Source: Emmonsiellopsis sp. PD_33
Taxonomy: Eukaryota; Ascomycota; Eurotiomycetes; Onygenales; Ajellomycetaceae
Assembly (NCBI GenBank): GCA_032988165.1
Contig: JANTQF010000482.1
Location: 1-21,383 of the forward strand
DNA: 21,383 bases
Direction: 5' to 3'
Shown here: positions 1 to 11,300 of the stretch, piece by piece
Layout of the letters: each line of letters opens with the position of its first letter
Position numbering within the stretch: the stretch's first letter is position 1
The notes under the pieces: model-generated
What the model was told of the DNA's origin: nothing
The model's database searches: none
The model's input: only the letters and a program-made list of their open reading frames with translations
Program-made: the position numbers and the translations under genes

Positions 1-126
1 GCCGTGTTCAATCGCAGTCGAAACGGCGTCGAATTGGTGAGCCCGGCCGATTTCCAAAAGGCCGCCGAACTCTGGGAGAAACTCAAGCTTCCCGTTCGGT
101 TACGCCGTTTCAAAAGCGGTCTTCTT
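1..126 (+). CDS. VPS36: Vps36 (ESCRT-II) C-terminal fragment, cut off at its 3' end
   Basis: Vps36 is the ESCRT-II subunit that helps sort ubiquitinated membrane proteins into endosomal vesicles. The frame is open from base 1 (already inside the gene, so partial at the left) and reads through FNRSRNG, ELVSPADF and LPVRLRRFKSGLL. These match the second winged-helix part of the EAP45/Vps36 domain, where family members have 'ELLSP.D' followed by 'LPxRLRxFxSG'. Known fungal proteins usually continue with hydrophobic residues (VVQ-like) and several dozen more residues after SGLL. Here the frame changes to E-F-C-I-S and stops at 199-201, and base composition changes abruptly at the same place. I read this as interruption by inserted or rearranged DNA. 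An intron donor (GTATTT at 134) is a weaker alternative. About 15 CpGs in 120 bases contrast with none in the rest. Confidence 0.8.
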
Positions 127-152
127 GAATTTTGTATTTCTAATTCAAGAAG
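121..152. repeat. Perfect 11-bp inverted repeat at the gene/CpG-free junction
   Basis: CTTCTTGAATT (121-131) and its exact reverse complement AATTCAAGAAG (142-152) flank a 10-base spacer. The left arm starts in the last Vps36 codons, the right arm lies in the CpG-free DNA. This could mark the end of an inserted element or a fold-back repair scar. No target-site duplication can be tested because the other end is outside the window. Confidence 0.7.
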
Positions 153-404
153 ATTGCTAATCCCAACTCCCTGGCCTGTGGCTGTAATCTTAATGTACTA
201 AACATTTGATACTTCTCAAACTGTGCTATCTGAAAATAATGATTCATTTTGTTTATTGCAAAGCAAAGGACAAGGAAAAAATCAACTAGAATAACAGCCT
301 GACAAGCATGGAAGAGGAAAAGAGAAAGAAAAAGGAAAAGAAACAGAAAAAGAAAAGGGAAAACAATAAGAATGCCACATAGCTCATCAAGCACCCTGCA
401 AACA
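153..404. other. Short spacer, no gene seen
   Basis: About 250 bases between the truncated Vps36 fragment and the 3' end of the SNF2 relic. It holds a purine-rich run (about 308-365, mostly A and G) and no supported gene. Confidence 0.5.
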
Positions 405-3400
405 TCACTTTATAGTAATGACTTGATCTGGTTGGTCTTGGGCTTTCTGAGCTTCTAACTGAATATTCAAGGTCATCTTCTTAAACTTTTCCCATAGTTT
501 TTGTTGTGTGATTATTCCTGACTCCATGATGCTATTACTACATGTGAGTTAAAAGGTAAATGTGCATTTGAATGATTAGCCCATGTAATGTATCTATCTG
601 ATTGCTTGTGTCTTCTTGCTGGATATCCATTCAGGTCTGAGGAGAAGAACTGTTCAGGCTTGTGTGTAGTTGTAGCTAGTACCTAGTATTTCCAGTGTAC
701 CAATCAAAATATCAATGGGAGGAGACATGACAGTTTGCATGTCATTTTGGAAGGCATATATCAAGTCATCTCAATTACTGGCTGACAAGTGGCTATATAT
801 TGCCCTGACTTTATATCCTTTCTGGTGTAGCCACTAGTGCAATAGGTATAAGTAAGGTACAATGATTTGAGGATATTAATAGAAAGAACAGAAAAGAAGG
901 AGGAAATAGATTGCTTATACATTTAAGAATATGAATGATAATGGGAAAGGAAGTGACAATGAGAAGTTTTTCATGGCATTTGAGGTATTCATCATGAATA
1001 AGCTTCATCTGCTGCAGAATCTGAAGAATCTGCTTGCACTTTTCACTACCCTGAGTTATCATATTAAGGTTATTTGCATATGGGGAGTCCTCAGGATTGC
1101 AGATCCACCCTTCCTGCCAAAGCTGGTCTTGAGTGAGTTTGAGTCTAGAGTTATTGGCTACTAGGTCATCTAGGCCAGAAAAGATGGCATAGAGTCAAGC
1201 TCTGTATGCTTTTTTGAAAAAAGATATAATTAATGGAGCCTTGAGTTCCTCTGGGTTCCACCCTGCCTGCTTTTGAGAATTCCATTGAATCATAGCCTCA
1301 CAGTAGGTCTGCTTTATGTGTCTCTTGATTTTCTGCTCACATCTGTTGATTTGATTAAGATGAGTGTCTGGAATGGGGCAGTCAATATCTAGGTGTTGGT
1401 TGATTAATAGAAGTATGATTGATTTGTCATATCACTTGCTGTCTATAGTACATCAGATCATTATATTTTCAAGTAGTTTGCTGAACTAATTAGTAAAATC
1501 CTCTAATAGCTTGTGATGATTATCTACTTTGTGATTAGGGTTAAGAAGTGCTTTACTCTCTTAGATAAATTTCTTAAAATAGTTAGGTTGCCCCAGTCAC
1601 AAGTGATCATGATGTTCCCAGGCATTAGTGCTGAGTAAATTGAAGATAGGTTTCATATCCTGAGGGCTAATATCAAAAGGTGTACTGCTGAGTCTCTATA
1701 GTGAGGGTGACATGATTTTTGATTTTTGAAATAATTGAAAGAGGAAATAGATGTAGGTACATGACTTCTTCTGGTAGAACTCATCTCAGGCAGCTGATGA
1801 CCATTTGAGACAAGTATTGATGTGCAGTTGAACTCAGGTTTCATATGATTTTGAAGTAGTGAGAACTATAATGTGGTGAGTAGCTTGTTCTCCATTGTCA
1901 GTTATGAGCTAAAGATTGACCCTATCCTGAAGCCTATAAATATTAGTGTGATGAATAGCTTGAATGATTTTTGATTTTATATCACCATGTGCCATTAATA
2001 AAGAGAGACTGAGTATGTTGTCTTTTCCTGCAGGTATAACCTTAGCAAACTCCCAAACTCAGTGGAGAATGAGACTCTTAGGGGATAGGATTAGCATTAA
2101 ATCAACATAATTGTTTTTTATGAAGCATGCATGGACACCATTGTTGACACAGGCACACTGGATGATAAAGTGCTCTTGAGAGGGATATTTATATTTAATA
2201 TTAGGGTCATTTTGTTTCTCAGGAGACAGGTAGCTTCCAGGGTTTTTCTCAATATCTTCCTTGATTTGTTGAATGCAAACACCAATAATAAATGCAGTAA
2301 TAATAGTTATAATTTTACTTAATTCTATTTCATCTTCAAGAATGCCACCTTGTTGTGGGCTGTTGTTCTGCCAGAGCATGCAGTACACTGCATACAGTTA
2401 ATGGGGCTGCAGAGTAACCTTCATGCCTGCTATAGAGATCCTCTTTCACACTTCATAGCTATTATGTTCTTTTTTAGGGAACAAAAAGAACTCTCTAAAC
2501 TCATTCAGGTATTCAAAGTTCAAGTACTCACATTAAGATGAGTTTTGAAAGAGTAATTCCTTGAACTTGATTTTATGTGTAGAATCATCATCTTCAGGCA
2601 TGCAGCCAGTATTCTGCAGGTAGATTGACTTCTCAGGATTATCATTAAGATGAGGTGCAAATAAAGGAGGATAGTATTCATCAAACATTTTGAGATCATC
2701 AGGAAGAATAGGAGAGTCTAGATGCAGAGGCTGATTAATATCTGCAGGAGGAGAAAGAGGATTTAAAAGATTATCTTGAGAGGAATTGCTTGTTGAATCT
2801 GAGGTGATATGCTGCAGAATGATAATTAGGGTATAATCATTACCACTTAACTTGATTAGTTCATGGTTCTCTTCATCATTGCTTGATTTGATTGCTTTGT
2901 CTTTATGATCAGTGCTAATGAACTCACTTAATTTGTAGTTATAATTATTGCCACTTAACTCACTTTCCTCATCATTGTAGCTCTCCTCATCATCATTTGA
3001 CTCAAATGCTTCATTGTTATCATCATTGCTGCTGAACTCAATTCCTTAATCAATATAGTTCTTCTTGTCATCACTTATTTTAATTACTTCATCATTATGA
3101 TCATTGCTGCTGGACTTAATTCCTCCTCAGTTATTATTTGATGGTTTCAAATCATACAAAATCTCTTTAAAAAAAAGGGAGTAGTGGTTAGCAAGAAATA
3201 TGGGTAATATTGAAAGGGTTTAAATTCAAAAACATACCTTGATGCAATGAATTTGTTATCATTGATTCCCCAAAAGTAGAGTATTGTGGTGTTGAAGGTT
3301 CATCTGAGTCTAAACAAGAAGTATTATTCATGGAATCATCAGGGTCACCAAACCTTTCATTATAAGTACTGCCTTGGGAATTCCCATCTGGAGTGGAAAA

Positions 3401-3784
3401 TTGGTGGTTGTCATTCAGCTGGTAGGGTTGGCCATGGTGTGAAGAGAGGTTGTTGTTATTAAATAGGCTGCAATATGAAGTTCTAAAAGAGGTAAAGTTA
3501 GACAATTGATCTGTAGGGTTTTGATCAGCAAGCAACTTTGATAAAATTTGAACATGAAGACTATCAGCACTATATGTGTAGAGAGCTTTTGAGACTGCCA
3601 ACTGTAGCTGCAACAAGTCTGATAGGTGTATGGGAGATAGATTTTCAAAGACAGCAAACATGTCATATGAATTCCAGCTAAAATGACCAGAAGCCTTCTG
3701 CACAATGATGTCCTTGAGCTTTTGCAGGTCAAAAGACATGATAATAGATGGGCCTGGGGGAGCATGGCCATTAAATATATACAA
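405..3784 (-). pseudogene. SNF2-family helicase/ATPase, inactivated by point mutations
   Basis: SNF2 proteins are ATP-driven DNA translocases that remodel chromatin or act in DNA repair. The first exon (3784-3238) encodes an N-terminal region rich in N, S, D and P; a second in-frame Met lies at 3739. The long second exon stays in one frame from 3164 to about 920. In order it shows an acidic N/D/E/S-rich stretch, a Q-motif-like LQPH*LYAVY, motif I at 2349-2311 (GGI..DEIELSKI, damaged from the usual DEMGLGKT), a motif Ia-like LSPKSLI (about 2090), motif II DEFY at 1785-1774 (usually DEFH or DEAH), motif III PFDISPQDM (about 1680-1654), then lobe 2 with KLLIVTSFPIIIHI (about 970-935), GTLEILGTSYNYT and motif VI QAI..IH..G (608-576). 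The frame ends at TGA 407-405. About 21 in-frame stops fit CAA/CAG to TAA/TAG or CGA/TGG to TGA/TAG. A second intron is likely near 834-920 (GTATAA...CTAG), but its phase is off by one base. The family is secure; the subfamily is not. Confidence 0.88.
3165..3237 (-). other. Intron of the SNF2 relic
   Basis: A 73-nt intron with donor GTATGT after AAG, a GCTAAC branch-point word, a T-rich tract and acceptor AAAG. It is phase 1: one G before the donor joins AG after the acceptor to give GAG, and the two flanking reading frames line up exactly. This retained, phase-correct intron argues against a retrocopy. Confidence 0.85.
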
Positions 3785-3834
3785 TAGAAGAGAGGAAGCT
3801 AAGTTAATGTATACTTAGTAGTCCTGAAATGCAT

Positions 3835-4753
3835 CTAAATGTATTGTAAAGCCTGCAATTTATAATTCAATTGGAGGTAGAATTGAGATGGCACATATGC
3901 TCTACAAAGCCTGAGAGATTGGTGTAGGAGATTCCATATATGAGTTGATCTGAAATCAAAATAGCATTTACCAGATGCTCTGAGCTGTGTGCTGACTTGC
4001 CATATCAAAACCTGCCATTTACAGATCAAATAGAGGTGTAATTGATGTAGGTAGTGTGCCTTGTGAAGGTACAGATAGTTTGTGTTATTTATAAAGTGAG
4101 AGAGAGGTTTGTGCAATGAATTGCAATTTAAGATTGGGTGAGGATAGGTTAGTATGTGTCTATTTGTTCTTGAAACTAGATGATGATATGTCTGATTTCA
4201 GCTCAGATTGATGCACAAAAGCTTCAGAGTCTGTATTAGGGGATTTTTAGTTTACTTTGCAGCACTTTTGACCTTGATGTAGGGATTAGGATTGCAATCC
4301 TCTAATTTGAGACCTAGGTGGCTGGACAGATTGCTCTGGCTTGAACAGAAAAGTTCCATGAGAGGACCCTGAACTAGAATGACTTTTTACTCTTCTCAGA
4401 GAGTAAATAGATGTGTTAGGTGTCATTGTGTGAGGTTTGATTGTACTGGCTGGCTTGGGTATCTTATAAGAGTAGTAGACAGCCTTATGAAGTTATTTGT
4501 ATAAAACACTAACAGCATGGAAGAAGTTATGATCTTAAAGAGCTCTAGAAAAGTCCTTCAAACTTTCTTCAATCATTTGCTTTATTCACCTGGAAAGATT
4601 AGGATCCACAAAATTCTTAAGAGCAAGAGCATTTTAGTCAATAAGCTTGCAATTTCTGTTGGCTATTTGCAAAGCCTCAGATCATGGGATTTAAAGCTGA
4701 TAGCATACTTCTTCTGCTGCTTGCAAATCATGAGAGCTATGAGGATCTGCCAT
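3835..4753 (-). pseudogene. Unrecognised protein relic (starts MADPHSS)
   Basis: I do not recognise the family. From ATG at 4753 the frame reads MADPHSSHDLQAAEEVCYQL and then a helical, polar region with the words SEALQIANRN, NFVDPNLS and IEESLKDFSRAL. A Ser/Gln/Thr-rich, probably disordered part follows (SHSSSGSSHG, SVQPPRSQIRG). About ten in-frame stops are of the type produced by C->T at CAA, CAG or CGA. Near 3950-4070 the frame changes, by an intron or a frameshift, and a second frame (ESPTPISQALQAYVPSQF) ends at TAG 3837-3835. It lies only about 50 bases upstream of the SNF2 start on the same strand, so it may be the 5' exons of that gene or a separate small gene. Confidence 0.5.
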
Positions 4754-4868
4754 AATGATAATGAAGGTAAGAGATGTACTTAAATTTATAGAGTTATGAG
4801 ATGAAATTGAAGATATAGATGAACACTAAACAATTAGAGCATCAGAAGAGATGATAGTGAGGGAGGGT

Positions 4869-4899
<31 letters not shown>

Positions 4900-6190
4900 T
4901 AAGGTTAGAGAGAAGAAGGTAAAAAGAAGACTTATATAAAAAAAAAAGAGAAAGAGAAAATGAGTGGGTTGGGGGAGCTTGTATTATGCATTCACCTTAA
5001 TGCATTGAGCAATAATATAAGCAACACTTGGACAGTGAATAACCAAAATAGAAGAGCAAAGAAGATGAAAGACATGCATGACTGTAAGAGCTAGTACTAT
5101 ATAATAATCAAGATAAGAAGATAGAAGGACAAGAGGGGGAAAAATAAAGAATAAGAGGAGAAGATAATGAGAGATCAAAAAATTAATTGTGTTAAAGAGC
5201 TTATTATGTTAATTGAGGTGAATTGATATTCATAGAGCTGTATACCTTGAGGGCATTTTTTTCTATAAGGGTTTATATTGGTTGAATATTTCCACACAAG
5301 AATGCTAATTAGCTAAAGATGGCTAGCAAGAGAGGAGACACCAAAAGCTTACAACTCTCTGGATGAGGGGATGAGATAAATAGAAGCAAGGTGATTTTCA
5401 TTCTGAATAAATAAATTTCTTTACTTTTTTCCAGTTGACAGGGGAGATCAGATTGGAGGTGAGGTTTTTCTTCTTCTTCTTTACTCTCTTTCAGTTGATG
5501 TTTATTCACTTTTGGTGTGTTCACTGCTAATTTTGTCTCTCTATTTGTTGCTCCTTTAGTTCACTTGATGACTTTATTATCTCTTTTGTGCATTGTAGTG
5601 GAAGTGTGAGAAAGGAAAGTAGACTATCTCTTAATCAGCTGAGATATGTGTGGTTCTTATGTTTTTAGAATCTGGATACTCTGGGTTAGTTTGTATTGGT
5701 TGGAGAAGTGGAGAGGGAGAAGGGGGGAGGGAGTTGCCATCCCATATTGATATAATCAAAGACATCTTGATTTATTTTGTGATGTATATGTTTTTGATTG
5801 TTTTTCTATCTCTCACTGATATCTTTCATCATTTGTGTGGATTCTATTTGCATTTAAATGATGGTTTTTTTTTTATTGTCAGGTCTTGATTATTCTTAAT
5901 CTAGAATGCTACTGCAGATAGGAAAAGGCAAACAAGAGAGATAGTGCCAGTATAGTGGGTTAAGAGTATATATGCATGCAGAATGCATGGATACCTGGGC
6001 ACAGCAATAATGCATTATATTTAGTTATGAAAGCAGTGATGGGAAAAAGCATAAGAGGTTTAATGAGATGATCAAACCATAAAAAAGAAAGAAAGAAAGG
6101 AAAGAAAAGAGACCTAATAATGTTAATAACACCCATTAGAAACACAAGAGATTTTATAACAAATAGGTGAGTGGAGAGTGAGCTTGTAGA
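4754..6190. other. Gene-free, purine-rich spacer
   Basis: No reading frame here shows conserved motifs on either strand. The plus strand is A/G-rich in 4800-5170 and T-rich in 5400-5880. Short open stretches give low-complexity Leu/Phe-rich peptides expected from such composition. It probably holds the former promoter of the 4753 relic and the 3' flank of the JmjC relic. No specific site could be identified. Confidence 0.5.
4869..4894. repeat. (GA)13 microsatellite
   Basis: Uninterrupted GA dinucleotide tract of about 26 bases inside a longer purine-rich stretch. Confidence 0.95.
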
Positions 6191-6801
6191 TTAGGACACC
6201 ACTACCCAATACTTATTTTTGACATGAGATAGGATATTTTCATGGGTGATACCACAGCATACTGCTGGCTTGTGTGACAATCACCTTTGTAAATGCTTAA
6301 GAAAAGTACAGATTGCTGACCAGAAATGTGAGTTATATACCACATCTCATATTAAATGTGTCAGAAATAATATCTAGCTATCTAGAATTATGATAATAAT
6401 ATCTGCTTCATACTCATTATGAAGAAAATGCAAGACAGCTTTGATATATTAATGGAAATCATCCAACACTTTGCAGGGAGTTCAGTGTAAGCTTGAGAGA
6501 TAAATAGCAACACTTTGAGCCATGATATTTAGAGCCTCAAGAGATTCAAAGTTTATTCTGACCAAGAAACCAGATTGAGTTGTAAACATAATATGTAACT
6601 ACCCTGGCAGGATATATATAACTCAGCTTGAATCAATGTGAGTGATGAATTCATCACTCAGTTTACTCAAAATCTTGATTAGACAGCTGGATTCACCTGA
6701 ATATGAGATAAACACTTTGAGATTTTCATCTATGGGTAGATACAAAAGCCATATCCATTCAGAATGGCCTATAAATTGAGATAAACCATGTTGATTCTGA
6801 T

Positions 6802-6859
6802 CTGTTTTTTTTTGTTTTAATTAGCTAATGCATGATAATAATGGAGGGTCTCTACAAAC
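6802..6859 (-). other. Intron 2 of the JmjC relic
   Basis: A 58-nt intron with donor GTTTGT, a GCTAAT branch-like word and acceptor AACAG. It is phase 1 and splits the codon expected for the Asp of the HxD motif, so the joined frame continues directly into HGLSQFIGH. Confidence 0.75.
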
Positions 6860-7363
6860 TAATATAAATATCAACAAAGCTTCCTATAGGTGTAAAATTA
6901 GCTAATAATTGAATCCCTTCATCCTGGGCAATGCAAAGCTTGTCTCTGAGTACTCAGGGTGGTTGTAGGTGGTGGAATTGGGCAGGAAGAGGGATATTCA
7001 TCAAGGAAGATTTGGGTGAAAAGTTGAAGTCACAAAGAGGTATATCTACTTGATATAAGGTATTGCTGATATTGATATCCCTATCTTCTTTACTCTTGAC
7101 AGACTTACTACCTTGCAAGACATGCTCAAGTAGCAAGCCTGCTGTACTAGAATACACAGCATGAAATATATTCAGTGCAGGAAATTCTTTATTTCAGACT
7201 TCAGAGAGTGAGAGTAAAGCTGGTCTCTATCAGGATAGTTGTGATTCATTAGAAATGAGTAAGTTGAGGTTGCTGAGTGTGCATTTAGGAAATTTATGTT
7301 GCATTTGAAGGCCAGAGATCTCTTGAAAAATAGTAGGGAGCTCTGATAGCTGTGGATTACTAT

Positions 7364-7430
7364 CTGAAGTTCAACTTGTATTAGTTAATGTAGAGGAGGA
7401 ATAGGGAAGAGAGAAAAGCACAGTAATTAC
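7364..7430 (-). other. Intron 1 of the JmjC relic
   Basis: A 67-nt phase-1 intron with donor GTAATT, a pyrimidine-rich middle, a TTAACTAAT branch-like word and acceptor TTCAG. G before and AT after give GAT, and the frames match. Confidence 0.75.
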
Positions 7431-7707
7431 CTGATATATTAGAGATTTGAGCTGTTAGTACATTTATCTTGTGTCAGCAAAATTGAATATGGTGACAAAT
7501 ATTTTTCATGTCCTTGAGCTTTAAACAAACTGGACAATGTTTTCTATGGCCCTTGATGCACTGGTGGTCTTAAGGGACATTTCTATTACAGGTTGGATAA
7601 GTAATAGCTCTTGATCTCTCTGGACATTGATGTTTGATATGATTAGAATAGTCCTTTACTTAAATCTATTTCCAACAAAGAGGACATTTCTGTATTGGGG
7701 GGCTCAT

Positions 7708-8312
7708 TGGAAAAAGGGGTGATTTGGAGATGGTAAGGATATGGTGAAGAGGAGAGTCAAGAAGATGGCAAAGGAGATAGAGATAAAATAAAAGAATAAA
7801 AGGGTTAGTAGGGGGACAGCAGGGGGATGGCAAGGAGATGAGATAGACATGATGCAGATATGGTGAGAAGAACTACTTTATTTTATAGGTGTAATACAGT
7901 AATTAGACAGTTTAGATGATTGCATGCACTACTTGAATGCAAGACTGTAAGCTTTCCACTATATCATAGTGGAGTTTTATGTGGGATTTGCACTGTGTTA
8001 GAATTTAAGGGGGGTGAATGATAGAATATAAAGGGAAGAAATTAATTGCAGTTGCTAGCTAACAAACAGAAGATGATTATTGTACAGGTAATTAAGATAA
8101 TCATCTCAAAGAGCCAAACAGGAAGAAAAAAGAATAAAAACCTTCAAATTTTGATACTTTTGAAACATCCATCTGATGAGCTAACCAATAATGAAGCAAA
8201 AAAAAAAGGAAAAAGAAAGAAAAATCATATGCATTTCAAAGTAAAAAACAAACCTCAGATTACCAAGCCATAAAGAAGAAAGAGAGAAAAGAGGAAGAGA
8301 CAAGACCAACTA
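7708..8312. other. Spacer, no gene seen
   Basis: About 600 bases between the SF1 helicase 3' end and the JmjC relic 5' end. It holds A/G-rich stretches and a small perfect hairpin (CCACTAT / ATAGTGG, 7956-7972, 3-nt loop). No promoter element could be assigned with confidence. Confidence 0.45.
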
Positions 8313-11300
8313 TCAATTGATAGATGTAGTGGTAGATTCAAGGGCAGTAAATATGAGCTAATTAGTATTTTCATTCCAGTTGGTCTCTTCATTGGATATA
8401 GTGGGAGGAGTATTGATATTAAGTATGAGCTAATCAGGAAGAGGCTCAGTGACATTCATATTATGATTAGATAGAGTAGAGTTCTGGTTAGGAGGAGCAT
8501 CAGGAGCTTCTTACTCTATATGCTACTATTAAGTGTTATTATTAGTGTTAGCATTGGCCTTGTATTCTCCATCCTGCATGACAACAACATCAAAACCAGT
8601 ATTGGCAGCTGAGCATTAAGTCACTCTACTCATATTAATGTAGTTGCATGTGCTTTGCTCATTTTTAGTGTAAACTACATGACACTACTTAAAATGACTG
8701 ACCATCTTGATAAAGACACAGACACTATGATGGTTCTGCATGTTCTTAATTACATTCAGGTTGCAAATAACATAGCAAGCATTAATAGCATGAGAGAGGA
8801 TGATATTGAGATAATTATATTCTCACATAAAGTCAATGGATTTAGCAACAATCAAGTCCACAATCACAATGAAATGCTCACTGCCCTGAAAAGTGTTAAT
8901 AGTGCAAACAGCAAGACTCTCATAAACAGGGTTTATAAGCCTAAGCTTGTTGAGTGCAGCAATGTAGGCATGGAACTGATCATAATATAGCATAAGAATA
9001 AGGATATCCTTAGATTTAATACATACCCAGAGGTGCAAATTAACAATTAGCTTGCAGATAAAGGTGATATTCTCCATGTTAGTAAGTAAATGTATGGAGG
9101 AATTAGAGGTAGTAGTTTCCTTTATAAGATTAATGAGTAGAGAAGGGTTATAAATTCTAAATTCCATATGATTGAAGCTCTTAATAGCTCTGGTTGTCTC
9201 AGATAGTGTTAAAATTAAAGGCAAGTCAAGCAATTTATTATGATAAAACATGTAGGATATTATAAATGAAATTAGGGAACACATTCACATCTACTTATTT
9301 AGCATGCAGAGGTCAACACCAGCAGTAGCCAGCTAGACAAATAGGGACTAGTAAAGTTGGAACTTGAAAGGGTTCTTATCAATGCTAGAGAATATGGTGA
9401 GGTGGAGTTGGAAGTCATCACTAACAAAAATATATAACTAGGCATTAAATAAGGAGATGAGCAGTCAGAGCTCAGACTCTGCAGCTTTTGCAGCCTCATC
9501 AACAATAATGACATCTGAGTTGAGATTAAGATAGATACACTCAACATCAAGCTGCAAAAGAGTGGCACAAACAATGTGATCAAGTGATAGAGTGTATTCA
9601 AGAAGTTTAGTGATAAACTCAGTTAATCTGTGTTTAGAGGTAGGTTCAAGAATACCATTGGATGATTCCTCAAGGAGAGTGTGCAGAAGAGAACAGTCTC
9701 TAAAGTTATTAATATATGAATGTATGAGATGATCAGCTCTCCCCATTCAAGCACCTAAACTAAGACTCTTATGGATAAGTCAAGAGTCATTGATGAATGA
9801 GTGTTTGGTGAATATGGCCTTTTTATAGTAATTATAAATATGAAGGAGCATAGTCTGCAGCTGAAAATTATCTGATAGTTCTAACTCATTAAGAATATCT
9901 AGCCTATTTTCTGTGCAGCAGGGGTAAGCCTTGTCAGAATCAGCAGTAAAGACAGTCAATTTAGTGAGAAGAGAATGTAAATGAATGATAATGAGATATA
10001 AGAATATAGTTGTATCAGCTTTCTTGTTTTTAGTAGTTACTACAGGAAGGTTGATGTGGAGATGGAGATAGTCTTCATAATACTCTATAATCTGTTAATA
10101 AACATTCATTGCCAATTTGCTAACTAGCTTGTTTAAAGGTGCAGTGAGGATGATGCAGTGCTTGATTCTGATGAGAATATTTTGGGTTGCATGAAGGAGT
10201 AATATAATCAGCCACTTAATGAAATAGCTTTTCCCTGTGCTAGGAGAACCACAGAGTTGGAAGATTCCACTGACTAAGGACTGTAGCTTATAGAATGTAA
10301 GTGCCTAGTTAGTGTTGAAACTAGCATTAATATAGATGTAGGGGAGGAGAGTGACAAGCTTATTAGGATAAATAGTAGTAAAGGTGTCAATAATCCCAAC
10401 TCTCTCTGGGTGAATATCATTAGCCAGTAAGAATTGCTTCCAATTTACATGTTTTTGAGTGAAGTTGGTGTGGATCTCATCAAGACACTTTATCTGGTTT
10501 TAGAATGAGATGTTAGATGTGATTATAGTAACTCTAACAGAATGATTACTATTAGCTGTAATAGCATTGCAAAGAGAATGAATAGTGATGTGCAGGGCCA
10601 GATCAATTGGAGTAAAGGCAGTTAGATTAGGGGTTGAATTTCATGCTCATTATCTCTTCTTATGATTCCACAGGCAACTGAGAGTGATGGTTAGGTGTGC
10701 CTGGGAAGCATGGTGACTGTCATTGATGACTTTAGTGAATCAGTCTTCCTTAGAATTATTAATTTTGGGGTTGAAATTAATTCTGAGCTTGTTGCTAGAT
10801 TGGATGTGAGATTGAGTATCATCTGGAATCTAAAGAAAACTCTCATATTAACAGTCACCACAGCCAGGGATTTTGATGAGGCAAAGGAAAGTAGTACACT
10901 CATTAAGGTCTTTAGATAGTGCCTTTTAGGCTTCCTCTTCTGAAATAAGTTCATAGCTGAGAATGATTATATACTCATTGAAATTAGCAAATAAGACTTA
11001 TTGTTTGATGGGGTGAAGAGGATGGAGTTCATATGCAGAATAATCATCAATCTAGAGGAACTTAGTCTCAGGGTGCTCAGGGTAGTACTGGTGGAGGTTG
11101 TTGTCAAGGAAAGGATTATCAAAATGAGTAGAATCTTCAAATTGAGCTAAGGCAGTATTCATATTAGCACCACAAATAATCAGGTGCAAATAGATATTGC
11201 CATCAGCATTGTTGTAGGGTAAAAACTAGTTGTGCATAAGACTGATTGAATTGTTGTGTGAGGCAAAATCAATGCCAGAGAAGAGAGTGTATACATGAAG

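Larger units (their letters stand above)
6191..7707 (-). pseudogene. C2H2-like zinc finger + JmjC/cupin protein, inactivated by point mutations
   Basis: JmjC proteins are Fe(II)/2-oxoglutarate dioxygenases, many of which demethylate histones. Three exons (7707-7431, 7363-6860, 6801-6191) join in phase to 464 codons including the stop, with no indel. The N-terminus begins MSPPIQKCPLC and carries Cys/His pairs: CPLC, NHIKHQCP, CNRNVP.DHQC, GHRKHCPVC, CHHIQFC. The middle is low-complexity. The C-terminal domain has TPIGSFVDIYI at about 6890-6861, where HxD metal ligands are expected (His codon now TAT at 6866-6864, Asp now split AAT), then HGLSQFIGHSEWIWLLYLP, and VIYILPG.LHIMFTT.SGFLVRINF with the distal His kept (6595-6593). 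About 15 in-frame stops are consistent with C->T or G->A change. The cupin-type JmjC call is from motif pattern only. A catalytically dead cupin ancestor is possible. Confidence 0.78.

Noticed and set aside
2059..2388. Separate minus-strand gene of 109 codons
   Set aside because: It is one segment of the SNF2 frame, bounded by mutation-derived stops, not an independent gene.
4517..4783. Plus-strand open frame of 88 codons
   Set aside because: It lies opposite the better-supported minus-strand relic starting at 4753 and has no recognisable motif.
4984..5178. Hydrophobic minus-strand frame resembling membrane protein
   Set aside because: It is the pyrimidine-rich complement of a purine-rich tract and lacks motifs; composition explains it.
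7956..7972. Hairpin (CCACTAT/ATAGTGG) as part of a tRNA or terminator
   Set aside because: No cloverleaf arms, no TTC-loop consensus and no context. A 7-bp palindrome can occur by chance.
8655..8990. Plus-strand open frame of 111 codons
   Set aside because: It overlaps the C-terminal helicase motifs V and VI on the minus strand; it is a shadow frame.
9299..9601. Minus-strand frame of 100 codons (Leu/Ser-rich)
   Set aside because: It is in a different frame from the helicase motifs II and III that occupy the same bases.
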